NCBI GenBank assembly: GCA_905178155.1
Contig: CAJINV010000010.1
Location: 2,872,587 to 2,936,586, forward strand
DNA: 64,000 nt
From: Amoebophrya sp. A120
Taxonomy: Eukaryota; Sar; Dinophyceae; Syndiniales; Amoebophryaceae
Reading direction: 5' to 3'
Position numbers and translations under genes: made by a program. The notes below the pieces were generated by a model. It searched no databases and had not been told where the DNA came from. It worked only from the letters and a program-made list of their open reading frames with translations. Below, piece by piece: positions 57,445-64,000 of this stretch; within the stretch, counting starts at the first letter, position 1; the number at the start of each line of letters is the position of its first letter.

Positions 57445-57670
57445 TTATGGGGCTGGTGGCGGCGCGGGCCCATTCTCAATTAGGATACCCTCGTGAAGCT
57501 TCTCGACGCGTTGCCGGGCTGCTCCTTCGGTGTGGGCACCATGAACGTGCTGATCCGGTGCGGCTGTGACACCCCCGGCGGACGACGGCGAGGACGACCC
57601 CGGCAGGGATGCCGACTCTGCGAAACTGGCTGCATCAGCGGCCGCATTGACATCATCCTCTGTAAAAGCG
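57445..57670 (-). CDS. Possible 3' exon of an Ala/Ser/Pro-rich protein
   Basis: A minus-strand frame (FTEDDVNAAADAASFAESAS, ending in ENGPAPPPAP and a stop) lacks its own start. The opening FTEDDVNAAADAA resembles FTQDKIGKAASAL in the protein at 59327-60459, and the underlying DNA (ACGCTTTTACAGAGGAT against ACGCTTTTTACACAGGAT) is also similar, so these are probably paralogues. Confidence 0.35.
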
Positions 57671-58009
57671 TACCCAATTATACCCGACCTGCTTTGTCAT
57701 GCAGAACAAGGTCCGGCATGCGCACGCGCACGCGCATGATTGGAAGACATTCTCACATGCGAGAATTCCAACCATGATTGCTTGTTTCCATTCATATTTG
57801 ACAAGGAAGATTTATTTGCATCCTCTACTCAGGAGACAGGCGTGGATCATTTGTGACTTAAACACACCCCACGACTTTTTGCTGTAAACATCGAAATCTG
57901 TGGTCATGGGAGTTTGTTATGTGGTGCGAAGACTCGCAGGAAGACGTCTCGACCTGCGCACAGGCAAACCTGCTATTTTGATGCCACCTCCATGGGCTGG
58001 ATAAGCTTT

Positions 58010-58715
58010 TTACGCAGCATAAGCGGCGGGCACAGGAGGAACGCGTTCATCTCCAACTGGACGCGAAGATTCAGATTCAGTCGTCGGCTTGAAGTCATTG
58101 TGATCATGAGGAGGATCTGCATCTTCAACCGGAGCAGGGAACAAGTCCGAACCCTTCTTCGCATGTCCCGTTTCATCACTGCCGTCCCCCTCGGTAGCAG
58201 CTTTGGAAGCAACACGAGGGTCGACATTCTTCTTGTGCAACAGTGAAGACGAGCCGTCGCTTTCAGTGGTTTTGCCCTGCGCAGCCGGCTCCGTGAGGGC
58301 AAACGAAGTTTTCGCGGTGTGAGCTATGGAAGACAAAATAACCCTCGTCGACGATCTGTACTTCTATCCAGAGAATACAAAAAAAAGAAGGCCTGTACAA
58401 GTTCAAATTCTAGTTGTTGTGCTTATAGTCCTACTACTTGCTACTTCTACTTTTTCTTACCGCGTGCTGGACGTCGTGGTAGCATTACAAACCATTCCAA
58501 ATTGCCATTGCGGCGTGTGAACAACAAGTTGTGGAAGGTGATTTTTCGATGGATACCCGTATTCGCATTGACGTCTTCAGCCGGTTCAGATGTAGTGCTA
58601 GTCGTAGTGGGATCAGACGTTTGTTCGTCAATCTGCCGGGTAGGAACGCTGGGACCACCCAAAGGATCCGTTCGTGTATCACAGTGTTCAAAAACTACTT
58701 CATCTATGTACAATA
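58010..58715 (-). CDS. Acidic Ser/Thr-rich protein, 5' end unresolved
   Basis: Two exons joined by a GT-AG intron (58324-58460): the upstream one codes FEHCDTRTDPLGGPSVPTRQ through LPRRPAR, and the second, 58010-58323, codes AHTAKTSFALTEPAAQGKTT to the stop after VPPVPAAYAA. The donor GTAAGA and acceptor CCATAG keep frame. No ATG precedes the first of these exons in frame, so an earlier exon is needed. The composition is like the neighbouring protein at 59327-60459. No domain recognised. Confidence 0.45.
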
Positions 58716-59326
58716 TGTTGCCCGCCCACAGCACGAGTGATAAACCTCATCAATAACCACGACACTGTTGGGGTTCTCGACGTAACAGTAGTACGACTAA
58801 AAGTAAGTAGGGTAAAAAAGCTGTCACTTTGCTCGTTGTGCATCGTTTCTCCAAGGTAACAACGCAACAAAAGACTCGGACGCTATTCCAGATTAAACAC
58901 TGGAAATCCGTATAGACCACCTGCGACTGCTGAAGAAATCTTTATCAATAAATGCCAATCTAACTCGTTCGGGGGGCGACTGCATGATTAGAAGTAGTTG
59001 TAGTTTTTTTGATACTGTTTTTCCAAGAAGTCGGTCGCAGAGGTGGATGCTGGAATCGACGGGGAAGCGGAGGCAGTCGTAGCGGAGTTGTGTTATGCGA
59101 TCGAAAACCGGCGTGACCCCTAGTCCATCTAGGTCACAAGGCCCGCCACTTTGCAGACCTCAGGATGTGATGGCCCGTCGCACTATTTGGGAAAGCAAGA
59201 GTCCGCTGCTGCACAGAAACGGCATCATGACAAGAATAGCTGAGAACAGCAAAGATGAGCAAATATCATGCTGCAACTTGGTTGACCATCTCGGATCTCT
59301 TCATTACAAAGGACTAAAGCCGGTTT

Positions 59327-60459
59327 TCAAAATTCTGATACGGAATGATCCTGCTGTTGTTCCGAGAAATGCGATCCCTCCGACGTGTCCGACGCACCGC
59401 CACTCACCTGCGGCGCCACGTCACGACCTGCATCTTCAACATCGCCCGACTTCGAAGAAGATTGAGATTCCGAATTGAAGCTTTCCGAACGACCATCCCC
59501 CACGGTCGTTCCTGCCGCACCGGCTTCCGCTTTCGGCGTAGTTTTCTCGGTCTCCAAAAGGAAGCTGGTAGAGGGAGCAGCAGTGCCGGCACCAACATCC
59601 TCTCCAGGAATAAGAGGAGACGTCGAAGACGTCGCCACGTGCTGCCCGGCGGGGTCCGGCCCTTGCGGGGCTGGATTTTCGACGGTAGAAGAAGGTTTCG
59701 CGACGTCACCAAGAACAGCCCGGTCCTCGTCTGGCGCTGGGGCCGGCGACGGGTCAGCAACCTTCTCGTCGGTCTTGCCACTCGAGGTTGTGGTCGCCCC
59801 CGTTTGGAAGAACGAGGAAAACCAACCGGAGGCTTGTTGCAGCAGCCAGTGACGCTTGGCGCCCGGCCGGGGCGACAGGAACTTCCGCTCTTGTTGTTGT
59901 GGTTGCATCGGTGGGGCTGTGATCCAGTGCAAATATGGCGTCCTGGGGCTCGTCCCCTGGAAGTAGTAAATGAAAAACAAAAACTTGTGATGCTTGGCAG
60001 GCACCATTGCAGAAGTGCGGTGGTCACTTCTCTGATGAGGAAGTTGAGCCAGCATCACAAATTTATTCGCGTTCCAGAACGAGACCCCAAGTTTTCATAT
60101 TTGCAATGCATAGGAGCTGCGACAACAGCTGAGGTCTCCGTGCTGAAGGTCGCGCCGGCGATCAGAGAGTCAGGCTTGGCATTGGAGTTGTTTTCCCCAT
60201 TGTCGACAACGATGCCGCTTTTGACCAAAACGGCAGGCGGCGACGGCGTACCACGATGCGCAGCTGCAACATGAAGTTCATCTTGGCCTGGGGCTGGAGC
60301 AGCAGCATTCTCAACCTCACCAAGCCCGGCAACCTCCACGACGGCCACTGGCAAAAGAAACACGGATGGTCCACCAGCAGCGACGAGAGCAGAGGCCGCT
60401 TTGCCAATCTTATCCTGTGTAAAAAGCGTGCTGAGCTGCGCCCATCTGTACTTCTCCAT
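59327..60459 (-). CDS. Ala/Ser/Pro/Glu-rich protein of unknown function
   Basis: Two exons (60113-60459, 59327-59917) join to 310 residues across a degenerate introner element. ATG at 60459 gives MEKYRWAQLSTLFTQDKIGK. A short hydrophobic stretch (PSVFLLPVAVVEVAGLG) follows near residue 31. The rest is low-complexity, with repeated Ala/Pro/Glu/Ser runs (DPSPAPAPDEDRAVLGD, ESFNSESQSSSKSGDVED). The frame is open through the join (VVAAPPMQPQQQE). It looks disordered and may be a substrate or surface protein; no family was recognised. Confidence 0.6.
59918..60112. mobile_element. Degenerate introner element, family A-like
   Basis: 195 bp, start TGTGATCCAGTGCAAATATG, end CATATTTGCAATGCATA, flanks GGGGC and GGAGC (4 of 5). 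The central part of the terminal repeats has diverged (CCTGGGGCTCG against GAGACCCCAAG). Confidence 0.8.
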
Positions 60460-61420
60460 TGCTTATAGTAAGGTCTGGTCGATTTTTGCTTTTTTCGAAT
60501 TTCAATTTTTTGGAGGGGTAAGGGATTTTTTTTAACTATTACTTCGAAAACAGCGCTCTACTCGAACGCTGATATCATGCTCCTGCAGGTAGTGCAACTG
60601 CAAGTGCTGTAGCGGCACCAGTAAAATACACCTCCTCCTGGGCATCATGCATCCCTATTTTACACAGGATATCTGAATCGTCGAAACAGCGGCCGCGCGA
60701 GCATCTTTCGCGACTTCGCCGGTACGAAATAATCCGAGGATGAGCAACTAGCACTTGCTCCCGCCGTTGACGTTGTCATGGCGGCTGCGACTCTGCCTGC
60801 GTCGTTGGAAGATTTTCTTCGGCGCCAGAAGTAGGTCGTTGTGGTCCTGGAAAGGGTTTTATTGGATCTAGATATCAAGCAACTACACTCATATTGCAAA
60901 AGGCAAGCTCACCGTGAGAAGTTAGATTTTTACCGAAAAGTACGCAGCGAAACAACATGAAGTCTTCAATAGGCACTGATATACCCTCAGTCCTCGTCGC
61001 TTTTCGCACTACCAAGCCGCACCGCGGAGGCAGTGAAAAATTGTGAAAAAATCGATGGTTAAGACGCTTCGTTTGCTTCTTCTCGCGGTTCCCCTTCGCT
61101 GCGTTTCTTGAAGAGAAGCCGATTTCGTTGTGGTTTCGGTTTTTGTTTCGTTGTAGCCTGATTATTGCACAAGTTTTTATTTCATAGAAGGATATCCATG
61201 ATGTTGTTCTGCTCACTTTCCGATGAGCAAAGATACCCGGAAAACTAGCCCAGGTCAGGTATATAGATTTTTAAAAAACGCATTTCAACATCGACAACAA
61301 GCTGCTAGAGAAAGTGAGAAATAACATTTTTGACCACGTACGACATATGGGACTTGATTTTTCCAGCCAGAGACAGGTGGAAATAAGTCCCCACGTGGTG
61401 GGCACCACCACCGGCACTCG
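60460..61420. other. Intergenic stretch
   Basis: About 1 kb with no assignable gene; short ORFs at 60660-60899 and 60875-61216 on the minus strand have no recognisable features. Confidence 0.45.
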
Positions 61421-61890
61421 TCAAACAGCGAAAATATGTAGACAGTACCGTTTGTTGTTCGTCCTATCCTCTAGCAAGTAGAGCTCGAAGACAGTGAAAA
61501 GCTCCGCACTTTCCGATTTTATGGAGTTCTCAAATGTTACATTCTCAACTGTTACATGAGTTTGTATATGCAAGACTGGCAAAAGTGAAAGGAGGAAGAT
61601 TGCGCCTTTTGCATTACAAGTTTGGCGCAGATTTAGATGCTGTTTAGCCCTTCCGAAATTTGTCATGCGAAGCAGCTCGATCATCTGCCGGCTGAAGGTG
61701 CTTTTGCATGACAAATTCATGTAACAGTTGAGAATGTAACGTTTGGGAACGCCATAGATTTTGAAGAAGTTCTCGACTCTGTCCTTCTTCGCTGCGATTC
61801 TGGGAGAGAAACAACCGAGTTTTTCGCTTTGGTTTTCGTTTCACCGCTGGCTCGTCGTTGTTGAGCAAAATTTTTCAAATCAAAGATGTA
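61421..61890 (-). CDS. Small hypothetical protein, 5' end unresolved
   Basis: Two coding blocks flank an introner element. After its removal the frame reads LKNFAQQRRASGETKTKAKN, then TESRTSSKSESAELFTVF and a stop after YCLHIFAV. No ATG precedes the stop at 61891-61893, so at least one upstream exon is missing. The presence of an intact introner element in frame is the main reason to call it a gene. Confidence 0.5.
61520..61756. mobile_element. Introner element, family G
   Basis: 237 bp, TATGGAGTTCTCAAATG to CGTTTGGGAACGCCATA, exact flank GATTT. It points to a transcribed gene in an otherwise poorly defined region. Confidence 0.94.
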
Positions 61891-62617
61891 CTAGTATAGG
61901 GTTTCGTTTGGAAAAATCGAATGCTGTGGGTACTGCACGGAAGAAAGCTACGAAATTAAATAATTATTAAAGAAGTCGTTACGTAAAAATACCGGGTGTG
62001 TCGTTATGTTGTCTTCAATTGAAAAGATAAAGAGGTGGCAAGCTCAAGTAGTTGTAATGTAAAACAGTGGTAAAATGAAAATAACCGTAAATTTGCAAAA
62101 CAATAAAACAAAATTTCATCAAAAGTCGGGGTGCTATTTGTGCTTGGCTTTTTTTACGAGAAAGAAACAATCCGAAGAAAGTAGAAGTTCGTGACCACCC
62201 TATTCCACTGCGGGGGGAAGGTCTCAAACCTGGGGGAAAGGATGAAGTGTGTCAATCAGATAAATTTTACGCGCAAACCATCTATTATTGCAAAGCAGAC
62301 CGGGAACCACCACGACCACTACAAAAAACTTTTACCGAAAGAAATCAACTTTGAAGCGCCAGCAAAGACGAAAAACTGGGCGAAGGTCGATACTGGCGAG
62401 GGCATCAACGAGATTCTTCCTGAGGTACGAAAGCACGACCGATTGTTTGTTCCTTCACTCCACCAAACCGAAGTAAGACAAAAGCTGACTGAAATTATAC
62501 CACAACGAATTCAAATAACCATAAGACCCGACTATAGCCGCGGCGCTGATAGACGAGGACTGATGAGCAAGTAATTTAAATAATCAGCATTAGCTGTACG
62601 CTGTACGAAGGCACCGA

Positions 62618-62673
<56 letters not shown>

Positions 62674-63661
62674 GAGAAGGCTTTGTATTACACTGCAGCT
62701 TTCCTCTACTTTACGCTCACCGACACATAATATTATTCTATCTGACGCTAGTTTCTCTACCACTATCTTGCTATGCAGCACCCTTTGAATATTAGTAGAG
62801 GGCGGTGGGACAACGTCAACGCAGAAAAACTAGCATAAGTACGACGTAAGATGACAATGGTCGTGGTGCTCGGAGCGCTGATAATATCCGCCTCACGCCA
62901 TGGAAAACTGTACAACATGGGGCGAAGAAAATCTCTCATCGGGAGAGAAAGAGGGACCCCTGCTGCTCAATATTGTTTTCAGTCGCTTTGATGTGGCCTA
63001 CTTATCAAAATTTGTTTTTCACAATGGTACTGCGCTCCGGCGGCAAGTTGCCGAAATTATGGACAACACAAAAATAATCTACTCGCGAATGAAAATCGTA
63101 AACAAGAAAGTGAGATACGGAGCAGTGATCTTGTCATGTGATAAATGCAGAAATAAATTGCTGCTCCGAGAATACGCCAAATCAAGAAATCAATGTTGCA
63201 AAAAAAATGGAAATAGCAATACGACAGACTATTATTAATTTAGAAAAGGATGTCAATTTGAAAAGGATGTCGATGTGGAGATGCTGGATGCCTCCTCGCC
63301 TTGGTATATAGCAATCAATGTAAATCTCAAAAGTTGAAGTTGATAAAATTTGCACAGAAAGTAAATGTGAATGTTTGAACAGTGGCAGATGATCTTTGTT
63401 GTGAATCACAAGAGTGGTTTTTCGCACTGAAGATTAAACTTACGCGGAGAGAACGGTGTTGATAAAAAGAAGAAGCAAGGTGAATTACAAACGTTATACA
63501 ATTGACTACCATAGCAGCCTGCTTAGTCTCAGAAGATGTTGATAGTTTTTGTTTTTGTCAAAGTATGCTGGAAAATAATTCATCTTCATCTTGTTCGAAC
63601 AAAATAAAGCAAAAAATGCAGCTCGTCGCCCCGCTTGCGCTTCACTCGCAGCCGCGTTTGT
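61891..63661. other. Gene-poor stretch
   Basis: AT-rich sequence with two plus-strand ORFs that begin with ATG: 62242-62574 (MKCVNQINFTRKPSII, about 110 residues) and 62900-63238 (MENCTTWGEENLSSG, 112 residues). Neither has a recognisable domain, and both would run opposite to every other gene; they are left as possibilities only. Confidence 0.35.
62618..62672. repeat. (GAT)n microsatellite
   Basis: About eighteen tandem GAT units in non-coding sequence. Confidence 0.97.
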
Positions 63662-64000
63662 TCAGTCTGCGCCGGCCTCGTCCCCCTCCCAACCCTCCGA
63701 GGCGTTCCCGCTTTCCGCCGGGGCCGGCGCATCTCGATCGCGTTCATTTTTGGAAGTAGAGCCGTCGACGTTTCCACCACTATAATCCACGTTCTCGTCA
63801 CCGCCCTCTCCCCGGTCGTCGGGGACTTGCGAAGCCGCTGAAAGAAAGGGATTCTGCTGGACGAAGGACGTCGAAGCTGTGCTCTGGCGTAGTCGAGCTG
63901 ATGAAAAACGGGAAAGCGACCAAGGAGATGAGGTCCGCGATTGCCGATCTGAAAACATCCTCCGCAATGATCCCGACCGCGACGCCGGCGACCGACTGGC
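63662..64000 (-). CDS. Partial Ser/Asp/Gly-rich protein, runs off the window
   Basis: The minus-strand frame is open from the window edge to a stop at 63662. It begins ASRSPASRSGSLRRMFSD and ends EGWEGDEAGAD. An Arg/Ser-rich part is followed by an acidic Gly/Asp part. Composition is like the proteins at 58-60 kb. The start is outside the window; no domain recognised. Confidence 0.5.
   Translation of the reverse strand, partial: ASRSPASRSGSLRRMFSDRQSRTSSPWSLSRFSSARLRQSTASTSFVQQNPFLSAASQVPDDRGEGGDENVDYSGGNVDGSTSKNERDRDAPAPAESGNASEGWEGDEAGAD

Noticed and set aside
233-61756. Interpreting the repeated GTCATGC/GCATGAC motifs as a CRISPR array or bacterial repeat
   Set aside because: Spacing is irregular, both orientations occur and the motifs lie within bounded inverted-repeat inserts in eukaryotic genes.

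Overview
The window looks like nuclear DNA of a microbial eukaryote. Genes are split by many introns, proteins carry signal peptides and membrane anchors, and there are two DExH RNA helicases, an Arf/Arl GTPase and a BRO1-domain protein. The best match I can suggest from memory is a syndinian dinoflagellate such as Amoebophrya, for which transposon-like introns (introner elements) with non-canonical splice ends have been reported. That assignment is inference; no marker gene for it is present here.

The main content is 53 intron-sized inserts (about 109-319 bp each, about 11 kb in all) that sit inside coding sequence. Each starts with TA and ends with TA or a close variant, has terminal inverted repeats (TIRs), and is flanked by a 5-bp direct repeat, a target-site duplication (TSD). 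The repeat is exact in 33 of 53 cases. Removing the insert plus one 5-bp copy joins the flanking reading frames. For eight genes the summed exon lengths then come out exactly divisible by three. The inserts fall into nine named families (A to I here, by terminus) that share an internal motif close to TTTGTNATGC on both strands. They have no GT and AG at their ends. About 17 ordinary GT-AG introns also occur, several of which carry the same internal motif.

Layout, with every confident gene on the minus strand: phospholipase B-like protein (140-4435); coiled-coil protein (5899-6732); secreted 737-residue protein (7495-9708); large membrane protein (10806-17173); Arl-type GTPase (17520-18678); DExH helicase fused to an RRM (19346-28453); second DExH helicase with a DDAH motif (29301-33894); membrane protein with a WW domain (34727-40637); nucleoside hydrolase (41462-43758); hypothetical (44746-45246); BRO1-domain protein (45396-48755). 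From about 49 kb the sequence is gene-poor: a Ser-rich ORF, a GC-rich stretch with a 55-bp palindrome, a protein kinase (53779-55836), and a group of Ala/Ser/Pro/Glu-rich proteins (57.4-60.5 kb and 63.7-64 kb).

The long genes at 5.9-9.7 kb and the kinase at 53.8-55.8 kb have no introner elements, and none were seen between genes. The genes do not form one obvious pathway. RNA handling (two helicases, the RRM), endomembrane traffic (Arl, BRO1, phospholipase B-like) and cell-surface proteins are the themes. Exon joins below were worked out by hand; no transcript data were available.
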